NCBI GenBank assembly: GCA_017640615.1 | Contig: JAEPQK010000004.1 | Location: 494,280-558,279 of the forward strand | DNA length: 64,000 bases | Reading direction: 5' to 3' | From: Rhizobiaceae bacterium | GTDB taxonomy: Bacteria; Pseudomonadota; Alphaproteobacteria; Rhizobiales; Rhizobiaceae | In this document: positions 1 through 8,746 of the stretch, piece by piece | Position numbering within the stretch: the stretch's first letter is position 1 | How the letters are laid out: every line of letters begins with the position of its first letter | Notes under the pieces: model-generated | What the model was told of the DNA's origin: nothing | The model's input: only the letters and a program-made list of their open reading frames with translations | Databases searched by the model: none | Translations under genes and position numbers: made by a program

Positions 1-169
1 TGAAATAGGCATGTCCGGAAGAGTGCTGCCCGCGATAGCCGGAGATTTCGCCGCGAATGCGCACATTGCCGAAGGCGTCTTCCACCACGCGCTTCAGCGC
101 GCCGGAGACCTCGCTGACGGTGAATTCCGAAGCGTTGGAAGGTTGGTTGTCAGGCAGAATCGAATTCAT
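1..169 (-). CDS. xseA: Exodeoxyribonuclease VII large subunit, N-terminal part (runs off window start)
   Basis: Reverse-strand translation [56 protein letters not shown] matches the XseA N-terminal OB-fold pattern. Confidence 0.85.
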   Translation of the reverse strand, partial: MNSILPDNQPSNASEFTVSEVSGALKRVVEDAFGNVRIRGEISGYRGQHSSGHAYF

Positions 170-278
170 GCCCGATTGGGCAGCGATGTGTGCGCGGCGT
201 CAAGCACCGTTGGCTATCATTGCACGGCCCATGCGCCAGCTGGTGCATTGATAGCCCGGTCGCCCTGAGTTTTCCTGC

Positions 279-782
279 TCAAGTTCGAACCCTGCACGCA
301 GAGGCAACGCCGATCGCGGTTAGCGCCAGGGCGAGCCCTGAAGCGAGTGTGCGCATCTGGTTCCAGAACTGCCAGCGGCCGGAATAGTCGCTCCAGATGG
401 TGCGCGCGGCTTCTATATCGTCCGGTACCGCCAGACTCGCGAGGGCCTCGTTCATCGGCACATTGATTGTCGCGGTCAGGATAAGTCCGAAGCAGAGATA
501 GACCGCTGCCGCTGTGACGAACCAGCCTGCCGCATGCCTGCGCCGTGCAATCCACATCGCCAGCGCAGTGCCGCCGAGCACGACCGGCGTGAGGAAGAAG
601 GCGGGGAAGAACACTGCATTGCGAACCGATGCGTTCATCGCCTGCATCGCAGCGATGGCGATGCGCGGGTCGGCCTGATCGAGCCCCCACATGGTGGAGC
701 ACACCCAAGCAAAAAAGAAGCCGAATATCGCACCGGCAAAAAGGATCGAAACTGTGGACAGCACCAACAGAATGCCGGGCAT
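279..782 (-). CDS. DUF1772-like membrane protein (anthrone oxygenase-like)
   Basis: 167 aa, four hydrophobic segments, DUF1772-like N-x-P-x-N motif (INVPMNEAL) and WxxWN..R. Confidence 0.7.
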   Translation of the reverse strand: MPGILLVLSTVSILFAGAIFGFFFAWVCSTMWGLDQADPRIAIAAMQAMNASVRNAVFFPAFFLTPVVLGGTALAMWIARRRHAAGWFVTAAAVYLCFGLILTATINVPMNEALASLAVPDDIEAARTIWSDYSGRWQFWNQMRTLASGLALALTAIGVASACRVRT

Positions 783-922
783 GGGAATCTCCTTGATCCT
801 ACGTACACAAGCATACGGTTCGAGTTATCGTATAGAAGTGTACGGATATCAAGCGGCAAATCGCGCGGCAAAAAAAGCGCGCTTCGGCTGCGTGGTTCGC
901 AGCGTCTATCGCGGAGAAGTCT

Positions 923-1879
923 TTACCAGGTCGGTTCGAGCTTTTTCTGCTTCGGCCAGCGGGCGCGGGCATAGACCGCTGTCTCTGGCTCGAAACTCGA
1001 TACCGGGTCCGTCGGCGGCACCGAGATATTGTCCAGGCTCTCGGTGATGTGCCGCGCGATCGCGTTCACTATTTCGGGCCGCATCGTGTGCCCGCGCATG
1101 ATGCCGATCTGAACGTCGGGCAGCGTAACGAAGCCTTCCGCCTCGCCAAGCACACGCATGCCCGGCCTGAGCGCGCACTCTGGAAGCACCGTGATCGCCA
1201 GCCCCGCCAGCACCGCTGCGATCACGACCTGGGCCGACCAACTCGTGAATAGGATGCGGTATTCTCGCCCCTGTTCCGTAAGGGCTTCGGTCGCCGCGCG
1301 CCGCCAGGCGCAGCTGGCACGGCCAACCGCGAGTGGCAGCGTTGCTTCCTCATGCGCCATATGGCTGGTAGACCCGACCCATAGCAGCGGCTCGCGCCGT
1401 ACCACCTCACTGGAGCGTGCTTCGTCGCATTGCGTCACAAGCGCAATGTCGAGCTGACCGCGGCGAATGAGATCTGTGAGGTTCGACGTGGGTTCGCAGA
1501 TGACGGAGAGTTCCACCCGCGGATTGGTGCGCACGAAGCGCCCCATGATTTCAGGCAGGAATCTGTCGGCGTAATCGTCGGGCATGCCGATGCGGATCTG
1601 GCCTTCGAGGCTGGAATCGTCGAAGGCTGCAAGTGTCTCATTGCTCAGCTTCACCAGCCGTCGCGCATAAGCGAGCAGCCTTTCGCCGTCTTCCGTGAGC
1701 CTGTTGACGCGCCCGTCTTTGACGAAAAGCGCCTTGCCAATCCGCTCTTCGAGCCGCCGCATCTGCATCGAAACCGCCGACTGCGTGCGATGCACTTCCT
1801 CTGCCGCGCGGGTGAAGGAGCCGGTGTCGGCGATGGCCAGAAAAGTCTTGATCTGGTCGAGATCGAGAGGAGAAGACAT
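923..1879 (-). CDS. LysR-family transcriptional regulator
   Basis: N-terminal HTH LDLDQIKTFLAIADTGSFTRAAEEVHRTQSAVSMQMRRLEERIG; start chosen at MSSPLDLDQ. Confidence 0.92.
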   Translation of the reverse strand: MSSPLDLDQIKTFLAIADTGSFTRAAEEVHRTQSAVSMQMRRLEERIGKALFVKDGRVNRLTEDGERLLAYARRLVKLSNETLAAFDDSSLEGQIRIGMPDDYADRFLPEIMGRFVRTNPRVELSVICEPTSNLTDLIRRGQLDIALVTQCDEARSSEVVRREPLLWVGSTSHMAHEEATLPLAVGRASCAWRRAATEALTEQGREYRILFTSWSAQVVIAAVLAGLAITVLPECALRPGMRVLGEAEGFVTLPDVQIGIMRGHTMRPEIVNAIARHITESLDNISVPPTDPVSSFEPETAVYARARWPKQKKLEPTW

Positions 1880-2054
1880 GGCGAAACCATCATCTGATTT
1901 GATGCTAAAGATTAAAAACATTCGTTGGACTAATCAATAGCGCCAGATCATATTGGCATTGTTCAAGCGACAACCCGCTTCGAAAGTCCCGTCGGCCGCG
2001 CATCCTCCCAGTGCGGTCGCAATACGCTGTCGGCTGTTTGCAAAGGAGAAGGTC

Positions 2055-2354
2055 ATGGCAGTTTCGGAGATCAGAGTACCGTTGGCATCGGGCGCACCGT
2101 GGATTGCAGCCGCCAAGCGCGTATCCGGAATGGCCGCCGCGCTTTACCGCGATTGGAACAATCGCCGCCAGTTCCGCCGGCTCAGGGATAGGTCGGACTG
2201 GGAACTGGCCGATATCGGCCTAACCCGTGAGGATGTGCGCTTGGCGTGGCACCACCGGCTCGATGTCGAGCCGACGGCCCACCTCAATGTGGTGGTCAGC
2301 CGGCGCGACACGCTGGCAGCCACGCCGGAGGCGAAGGCGGCCGCTACCCGCTGA
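2055..2354 (+). CDS. DUF1127 domain protein
   Basis: C-terminal RDWNNRRQFRRLRDRSDWELADIGLTREDVRLAW is DUF1127-like; RBS-like aaaggagaagg upstream of ATG 2055. Confidence 0.8.
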   Translation: MAVSEIRVPLASGAPWIAAAKRVSGMAAALYRDWNNRRQFRRLRDRSDWELADIGLTREDVRLAWHHRLDVEPTAHLNVVVSRRDTLAATPEAKAAATR

Positions 2355-2421
2355 GGTTCAACAGCTCCCGCAGGCGGTTCCCCTTCCCCTCACTTCGGTT
2401 TTGACCGAACGCCTGCGCATT

Positions 2422-2450
2422 GCCCGGTTCCGCAAGGAGCCGGGCTTTTT
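2422..2450 (+). terminator. Rho-independent terminator candidate
   Basis: GCCCGGTTCC-gcaa-GGAGCCGGGC followed by TTTTT. Confidence 0.6.
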
Positions 2451-2455
2451 GGTTA

Positions 2456-3295
2456 TCAATGCCGGTTCATTCCGCTGAGATACTGGTCGAAGATCGACTC
2501 CATGTTCTTCTGATACTCGTCGCGTGTGCGGCTGCCGGCCTCGAACATGTCACCGAAGAGGTCGTCATAGGGCGTACGTTCGCGGCCTGACGGATTGGTC
2601 TTCGGTTTCGACGCTGCCTGGCGCCCGCCCTTCATCATCTCTTCGAAAATCTGGCCGAGCGGATTGTTGCCATAAGGGCTGGGCTGCGCGCTGCCTTGAC
2701 CGCCCGCCGCACCGCCGCCGAACATGCCCTCAAGCACTTTGCCGAACGGGTTGTCGAACGGATTCATGCCCGGCTGCGGCGCTTCCGGACGCGGCATACG
2801 CGCTCCGCCCTGCTGCATCATCTGCTCGATGATGTCGCCGAGCGGATTGGCGCCGGATGCTTGCGCGCGCTGCGGTTCGGTCGACTGTTTGTACAGCCCG
2901 CCCATGATCATGCTGGCGAGTGCAGGCAGCATCTGCTTGAGAATGTCCTGGCCGATGCCCGTCGCCTGTTCCGCCTGCTTTGCGACTGCGCGGGAAAGCT
3001 CCTTGGAGCCAAACAAATGGCCCAGAATGCCGTTGCCCTCTTCGATGCCGGCCGGCTGGAACGCCTTTTGCATGTCCTCGAAATATCTGGCGTGCTGGCC
3101 GGTCGAAAGCGCGGAGAGGAACGACCCGACACCGTAGGGATCGGCGGCGTTGCGCTTCAGCCCCTGGCTGAAGGCGGGCATCAGCGCTTCCATGGCGGCT
3201 TGTGCCTGCTTCTGGGAGAGGCCGAACTGTCGCGCCATCTGCTCGACGGCCTGGCCGTTCTGCGCGTTGGTCAACATGTCGAACAATGGCTGCAT
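2456..3295 (-). CDS. DUF937 domain protein
   Basis: MQPLFDMLTNAQNGQAVEQMARQFGLSQKQAQAAMEALMPAFSQGLKR is DUF937-like; Gly/Pro/Gln-rich C-terminus. Confidence 0.75.
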   Translation of the reverse strand: MQPLFDMLTNAQNGQAVEQMARQFGLSQKQAQAAMEALMPAFSQGLKRNAADPYGVGSFLSALSTGQHARYFEDMQKAFQPAGIEEGNGILGHLFGSKELSRAVAKQAEQATGIGQDILKQMLPALASMIMGGLYKQSTEPQRAQASGANPLGDIIEQMMQQGGARMPRPEAPQPGMNPFDNPFGKVLEGMFGGGAAGGQGSAQPSPYGNNPLGQIFEEMMKGGRQAASKPKTNPSGRERTPYDDLFGDMFEAGSRTRDEYQKNMESIFDQYLSGMNRH

Positions 3296-3363
3296 TGGTC
3301 TATCCTCGCCTCGCTTTTCAGCAGGGTAGACCAACTGCGCCACAGCGCAAACAGATGCGCTGT

Positions 3364-4737
3364 CTAATAGGCGTATTCGGTGAAAACAGGTTCGACGGAG
3401 TGATCCCAACGTGAGCGGTAGGATTTGAGCATCTCCTGCGCGCTCGTGGTGCCGCGCGCGACGACCTCTTCCAGAGGGGCAAGGAAATCGGTCTCGTCGA
3501 AACCGTCACTGTTGAGCCGGCTGCGATTCATGAGGCCCTGACGTGCGATAGCCAGCACATCGCGGGCGATCTCGCGCAGATCGGCGTCGCGCATTTTTGT
3601 TTCCAGCCCTTCGGCCGGAACTGCGTCGCGCATGGCTTGCACCTCCGCGAAGCTCCAGTCGGCGGTAAGCGCCTCGGCGGCATCCAGCGATGCGTCGTCG
3701 TAGAGCAGCCCGACCCAGAAGGCGGGAAGGGCGCAGATGCGCCGCCAAGGCCCGCCATCCGCGCCTCGCATTTCCAGAAAGCGCTTCAGCCGAACGTCGG
3801 GGAAGAGCGTGGAGAGATGGTTCGTCCAGTCACCCATCGTCGGTTCGGGATCGGGCACGGAATTGCCAAGCGCGCCGCCCATGAACTGGCGGAAGGTGAT
3901 GTGAGTGCAGTCGTGATAGTGGCCGTCACGAAGGAGAAAATACATCGGGACGTCGAGTGCCCACTCCACATAGTCCGCGAAACCGAATTGAGGCGTGAAA
4001 AACAGTTCGTCGATGCCCGAGCGCTGATTGTCCGTGTCGCGCCAGATTTCGCCGCGCCAGCTCTGCAGCCCGTTCGGCCGTCCCTCGGTGAAGGGTGAAT
4101 TCGCAAAGAGCGCGGTCGCCAGCGGCTGCAGCTTGAGGCCGATCTGCATCTTGCGCCGCATGTCGGCTTCGGACGAGAAGTCCAGGTTCACCTGGATCGT
4201 CGACGTGCGGTGCATCATGTCGAGGCCGTGGCTGCCGACCTTGGGCATGTAGGCACGCATGATGTCGTAACGCGATTTCGGCATGCGCGGGGTTTCGGGG
4301 AGCGTCCATTTAGGGCTGCCGCCAAGGCCGAGAAAACCGATGCCGAGCGGCTGTGCGATCTCGCGAAGTTGGGCAAGGTGGGCATTGCCCTCGCGGCAGG
4401 TCTGATGGATCGTTTCCAGAGGCGCGCCCGAAAGCTCGAACTGCCCGCCGGGCTCGAGGCTGATCGCGCCCTGGCCGGTTGGCCCGCCGAGCCCGATGAT
4501 GCGCCCGTCATCCACGATCGGATCCCAGCCCAGCGTACGCTGCATGCCTTCAAGCACGGCCTTGATCCCGCGCGGGCCTTCATATGGCACAGGCGCATTG
4601 CCGTCGGTGTAGAAGGGAAACTTCTCGTGCTCGGTGCCGATGCGCCATTCTTCCCGCGGCTTGCAGCCGGCCGCAAGATAGCCAACGAGATCGTCAAGAC
4701 CGCCAATGGGGCGGCTGTCGGTGGTATCGCGGGCCAT
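3364..4737 (-). CDS. gshA: Glutamate--cysteine ligase
   Basis: 457 aa; GTEHEKFPF, GLGGPTGQGAISLEPGGQFELSGAPLETIHQT motifs of the alphaproteobacterial/plant-type GCL. Confidence 0.93.
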   Translation of the reverse strand: MARDTTDSRPIGGLDDLVGYLAAGCKPREEWRIGTEHEKFPFYTDGNAPVPYEGPRGIKAVLEGMQRTLGWDPIVDDGRIIGLGGPTGQGAISLEPGGQFELSGAPLETIHQTCREGNAHLAQLREIAQPLGIGFLGLGGSPKWTLPETPRMPKSRYDIMRAYMPKVGSHGLDMMHRTSTIQVNLDFSSEADMRRKMQIGLKLQPLATALFANSPFTEGRPNGLQSWRGEIWRDTDNQRSGIDELFFTPQFGFADYVEWALDVPMYFLLRDGHYHDCTHITFRQFMGGALGNSVPDPEPTMGDWTNHLSTLFPDVRLKRFLEMRGADGGPWRRICALPAFWVGLLYDDASLDAAEALTADWSFAEVQAMRDAVPAEGLETKMRDADLREIARDVLAIARQGLMNRSRLNSDGFDETDFLAPLEEVVARGTTSAQEMLKSYRSRWDHSVEPVFTEYAY

Positions 4738-4837
4738 GATCGTTCAGTCCTTCAAGCAAGCGAGCGCCTGCTTGCGGCAATCGAAGCCGCCTATCAAGTG
4801 AAAAATCCTGACCTTTGGGTCACGCCTTGCTGATCGT

Positions 4838-5578
4838 TCAGTGCCAGTCGCCGATTGTCGCCTGAATAACTGCGAGAGCAGCCACCGCCGCCGTATCGGC
4901 ACGCAGAATGCGGGGGCCGAGCGGAATGGGTGTGACGAAGGCCAGCGCACGCAGCTGTTTACGTTCGGCGTCCGAGAAGCCGCCTTCGGGGCCCACCAGC
5001 AGACCGAGCCTCGTCTCGGTGACTTTTTCCAGAAACGGTCGCGGATTGTGGGTATTAGCGGCCTCATCGCAGAAGATCAGACGGCGGTCTGCATCCCAGC
5101 CGCCGATCAGCTCATCGAACGAAATCGCATCCTTAACCTGCGGCACCGCGAGAATGCCGCATTGTTCCGCGGCTTCCATGACATTTGCCTGAAGCCGCGC
5201 CGTGCCGACCTTGGCAAGCTGCGTGTGCTGAGTGATCACCGGCTGCAGCGTGCCAGCACCCATCTCCACTGCCTTCTGCACCAGATAATCGAGCCGGCCG
5301 ACCTTGATCGGCGCGAAGGCGAACAGGAAGTCCAGGGGCGCCGGTTGCGGTCGCGCCTGTTCGACGAGTTCCAACTCAACGGCCTTCTTTGATGTCGCGC
5401 CGCTGATCCGCGCTAGCCACTCACCGTCGCGCCCATTGAAAAGCAGCACCTCCGCGCCCTCGCGCATGCGCAGCACATTGGCGAGATAGTGGCTCTGCTG
5501 CTTGTCCAGCGTGAGCGACTGGCCGGCGCTGAGATCGGCTGTCACGAAAAGGCGTTGCAGTTTGTAATTGGCGCGCAT
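4838..5578 (-). CDS. rsmE: 16S rRNA (uracil-1498-N3)-methyltransferase
   Basis: C-terminal [13 protein letters not shown]...[21 protein letters not shown] motif. Confidence 0.93.
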   Translation of the reverse strand: MRANYKLQRLFVTADLSAGQSLTLDKQQSHYLANVLRMREGAEVLLFNGRDGEWLARISGATSKKAVELELVEQARPQPAPLDFLFAFAPIKVGRLDYLVQKAVEMGAGTLQPVITQHTQLAKVGTARLQANVMEAAEQCGILAVPQVKDAISFDELIGGWDADRRLIFCDEAANTHNPRPFLEKVTETRLGLLVGPEGGFSDAERKQLRALAFVTPIPLGPRILRADTAAVAALAVIQATIGDWH

Positions 5579-5753
5579 GTCGAGCGTGATGCGATGACAG
5601 TCCTGCGGGGTCAAGTCGCTACCTGGCCGGATCGGCGTGAAATGGCTCGCGCCGAGTGCCGCAAGAAACACATTGCGCGTTCGTCGCATATATGTTTACT
5701 ATTTGTTCACTTTATATTCTAGTCGAGTAAGTTGTTTCTGCGGGAGAGTGGAA

Positions 5754-6308
5754 ATGTGCGTGCGTTCTGTTCTGGCGCTTGTTGCGCTTGTGTTTCTCGC
5801 CGGCTGTGTATCGCAATCGGTATCCGACAAGCCGGCCTATGTGACCAGTTATGCCGCGGCGAACTACAATCAGGTTCTTGCAAAGACCAAGCTTGTCCCG
5901 GACCCGCATACCGGCTGGACGAAGGTTTATGGGCCGATCGTTCCGAATAGAACTGTTTCGAAACAGGCCTTCTACGCGGTTCACGCGCGGATCGACGGCG
6001 GCAAGACGCGATTTCGGTTGGAGATCGCCGGCCTGTTCCCGAGGCGGGTTTATCTTGGCGACGTTTATTCCAACGGGCGCCTGTTGAAATCCAAGGTGCT
6101 CGACCGTGAGCGCACGAATTGCGGCTACAATTGCACCACGGTGGAGACGGTTGCCATCGAGCTTTCACGGTCGGACATGGCGGTTTATGCAGCCGAGGGC
6201 ATCTCGGTGAAGATCGTCGGTCGGCGCGACGATCTGGTGGTCTCGGTTCCAGCTTCCTACTTCGCCGCGGTATTGGCCTTCTACAGCCGTCACCTGGAGC
6301 GGAGCTAG
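5754..6308 (+). CDS. Putative lipoprotein, unknown function
   Basis: Signal peptide with lipobox LVFLAGC (MCVRSVLALVALVFLAGCVSQS); no domain recognised. Confidence 0.65.
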   Translation: MCVRSVLALVALVFLAGCVSQSVSDKPAYVTSYAAANYNQVLAKTKLVPDPHTGWTKVYGPIVPNRTVSKQAFYAVHARIDGGKTRFRLEIAGLFPRRVYLGDVYSNGRLLKSKVLDRERTNCGYNCTTVETVAIELSRSDMAVYAAEGISVKIVGRRDDLVVSVPASYFAAVLAFYSRHLERS

Positions 6309-6955
6309 TGCTGGCGGCTCTCGTGCCAGATAGGTCGATAGCCGGCGCGCAGCGCAGCGACCGTCGCAGGCGGCGTGATCAGAAACGCTGGTGCGGGCAA
6401 GCTGCGGCACAGCGATGGCGGCGCCTGATAACCATCGAAACTCCAGGGCAGCAGCTTGCCCCCTCTGATGGCGAATGGCTTGGAACCAACCGCAACCATC
6501 GCGCCGTCCGGCAGTCTGCGTACCTCCGTTTCGCTGATCGGGCGGGGAGCGGCACCGGCTGCCAGCCGCTCGTCATGCAGCCGCCTGTCGATCTCGGTCG
6601 CCTTCGCTGAGCCGAGGCAAAACGCATGTGCGAAGGCGCCGGCGTAGTGCTTCGCTGCCTCGCGCCGGCAATAGAAGCAGGGCCGATGGCCACCCGCGAG
6701 TGCGGTCACCTCGTCCAGGAAAAAGAGCTCAGTCCAGCCCGCATTGCCCGACGGCGTGTTGCGCCCGAACACCTCGCGTGTGGTGCCGCGAGGATGCACG
6801 AGATCGCAGACAATCCAGGCCTTGCTGCTCCACCGACGCTTGCGCAACGTTCTGGTCGCTGGGTCATGGATCACCCCGCGATTGCCGGTAAATTGCCCGC
6901 GCGCCGTGGTCGTACGAATCTCGCCAAACGGGTCGACGCGGTTCTGAAGCGGCAT
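6305..6955 (-). CDS. Conserved hypothetical protein with HRPCFYCRR motif
   Basis: 216 aa ORF, coding-like, overlaps stop of convergent lipoprotein gene; contains GGHRPCFYCRREAAKHY. Confidence 0.65.
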   Translation of the reverse strand: MPLQNRVDPFGEIRTTTARGQFTGNRGVIHDPATRTLRKRRWSSKAWIVCDLVHPRGTTREVFGRNTPSGNAGWTELFFLDEVTALAGGHRPCFYCRREAAKHYAGAFAHAFCLGSAKATEIDRRLHDERLAAGAAPRPISETEVRRLPDGAMVAVGSKPFAIRGGKLLPWSFDGYQAPPSLCRSLPAPAFLITPPATVAALRAGYRPIWHESRQH

Positions 6956-7201
6956 CTCAACTCCTGCTCAAACGGACGACAATTGTCGGGCTGCCGGCAG
7001 TTTGGTGCCACCCGATTGGTCAATGAGGTCATCATGCCGTTGCATTTTTGGCACGCGGGCCAAACAGATTAACTACGACATCCAAATGTCACTGGCTTCT
7101 GTCATTTGACCGCTCTAGGCGATTGCCTCGCATTCGACGACATGTGAGAACGGATTGGTAACCATGGCCGGTCCACAATCAAGTAGAGGGTAATCTGGGG
7201 A

Positions 7202-7342
7202 ATGGTCAGTATGAAAACTGCCGTATTGTCTTTGCTGTTGCTCGCGGCGGTTTCTATGTCGGCGATCGGTCTTTACTCAACCAAAGCCGCGGCCGACCGT
7301 TCCGTTGCTGACGGCTACGGCGTCAACCTGGCGCGCCAGTAA
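7202..7342 (+). CDS. Small (46 aa) putative secreted or membrane-anchored protein
   Basis: ATG 7202 to TAA 7342: MVSMKTAVLSLLLLAAVSMSAIGLYSTKAAADRSVADGYGVNLARQ; signal-peptide-like; below the ORF-track length cutoff. Confidence 0.4.
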   Translation: MVSMKTAVLSLLLLAAVSMSAIGLYSTKAAADRSVADGYGVNLARQ

Positions 7343-8069
7343 CGCTCAATACTCTCTTTTCCGCACCGTCGATCACCAGCGCGCTCAAGATGCCGCTGCG
7401 ACAAGCGCCTGTATCCACACAAATACGGTTTGGCATGAACTCCGGCTCGGCACAGGGTGTGTGTCCGTGTACCACAACTTTTGCGTGGAGCTGCGGGTCG
7501 TTCAAAAACGGCGTGCGTATCCAGATCAGGTCGTCCGGCTCTTGGTCCGCCAGAGCGACGCCTGGCTTGATGCCTGCATGGCAAAAGAAGAAATCACCGA
7601 AGCTCGCCGAATAGGGCAGCTCTGAGAGAAACGACAGATGGCGTGGAGGAATGGCTGCAGCCAGTGCGTCGCGGGTGGCCGCTTGCCCAGCCTCCGTATC
7701 GAAGGCGCCGGCGACGCCGTAAGAGGCTGCCGTCTCGGCTCCGCCGTGATTGACGAACAGGCTGGCATTCTCGCCGCCGAAGATGAAATCGATGAGGCCC
7801 TGATCGTGATTGCCGCGTAGCGCGATGTTGCGCGGCTCTGCCTCGCACTGCGCAGCCAGTAGCTCGACCACCCCGCGTGTCTCCGGCCCGCGGTCGCAAT
7901 AATCGCCAAGGAAAATGATGCGCCAGTCGGCGGGCGGGTTTGCGGCGAGGTCGGCCATGATACGCTCAAATATCGCTTCAAGCAGGTCGAGCCGGCCGTG
8001 AATATCGCCGACCGCGAATATACGCATTCCGGCCGGGCCTTCGGCATCCAGTAGATGAACGCCGGTCAC
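7323..8069 (-). CDS. Metallophosphoesterase (PPP-type Ser/Thr phosphatase-like)
   Basis: GDIHGR, GDYCDRGP, RGNHD motifs; GTG start at 8069 overlaps the lutC stop (GTGA), alternative ATG at 8027. Confidence 0.88.
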   Translation of the reverse strand: MTGVHLLDAEGPAGMRIFAVGDIHGRLDLLEAIFERIMADLAANPPADWRIIFLGDYCDRGPETRGVVELLAAQCEAEPRNIALRGNHDQGLIDFIFGGENASLFVNHGGAETAASYGVAGAFDTEAGQAATRDALAAAIPPRHLSFLSELPYSASFGDFFFCHAGIKPGVALADQEPDDLIWIRTPFLNDPQLHAKVVVHGHTPCAEPEFMPNRICVDTGACRSGILSALVIDGAEKRVLSVTGAPG

Positions 8070-8746
8070 TTCCCGCCGACGATCACGATGTGCAGCGCGC
8101 GCGGACCATGCGCGCCCAGAAGCAGCGTCTGCTCGATGTCGGCCGAGCGCGACGGGCCTGTGATGACGTTGAGCGTGCGCGGCATCACGCCTTTGCCGAA
8201 ACGTTCGCGCAGCATGTCGAGCATCGTCTCCATGTCGCCGGTAATGTCCTTGGCGTTCACGACGACAATGTGGTGCTCGGGCAGCAGGTTGAGCGTGGTC
8301 GGGTTGTCGCGGCCGGAGGCGAGCGCCAGCGTCCCGGTTTCAGCGATGCCGGCAAGTGCGTGGCTCACGGTCACTTCGTCGGAACCGTCGGAGGGGCCGA
8401 TAGCCACTTGCAGAGCGCGCTCTTCCGCCCACGGCATGGAGCGCAGCCGCTTGTCGCTGCCCATTCTAAGTTTGGCGCCGAGATTGTGCTTGCGCAGATA
8501 GGCGGCAAGCCGCTTGGGCACTTCGCCCGGCCCGGAAACCTTCTCTACGGTCGCCGCTGCCGTTTCGGCCATCTTCTTGAACAGTTTGATGCGGCCGTCG
8601 AGGCCAAGCTGCCCGCGCGCCGGAATGACGCCGCGTGGCGGAAAATCAATGCGCGCGCTGGCCGCCACCCGGCGCGGGTCGTCCTCAGCATCCGTCGCGT
8701 TGAGCACGTTGCGGATGCGGTTCATGATCGCGTCGCGGCCGCTCAT
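8066..8746 (-). CDS. lutC: LUD-domain lactate utilisation protein C
   Basis: MSGRDAIMNRIRNVL...SHALAGIAETGTLALASG...HHIVVV LUD domain; start overlaps lutB stop (ATGA). Confidence 0.85.
   Translation of the reverse strand: MSGRDAIMNRIRNVLNATDAEDDPRRVAASARIDFPPRGVIPARGQLGLDGRIKLFKKMAETAAATVEKVSGPGEVPKRLAAYLRKHNLGAKLRMGSDKRLRSMPWAEERALQVAIGPSDGSDEVTVSHALAGIAETGTLALASGRDNPTTLNLLPEHHIVVVNAKDITGDMETMLDMLRERFGKGVMPRTLNVITGPSRSADIEQTLLLGAHGPRALHIVIVGGK

Noticed and set aside
7036-7075. Possible sigma-54 promoter (TTGGCACGCGGGCCAAA)
   Set aside because: TGGCAC is present but the required TTGCA-type -12 element is missing (CCAAA instead).
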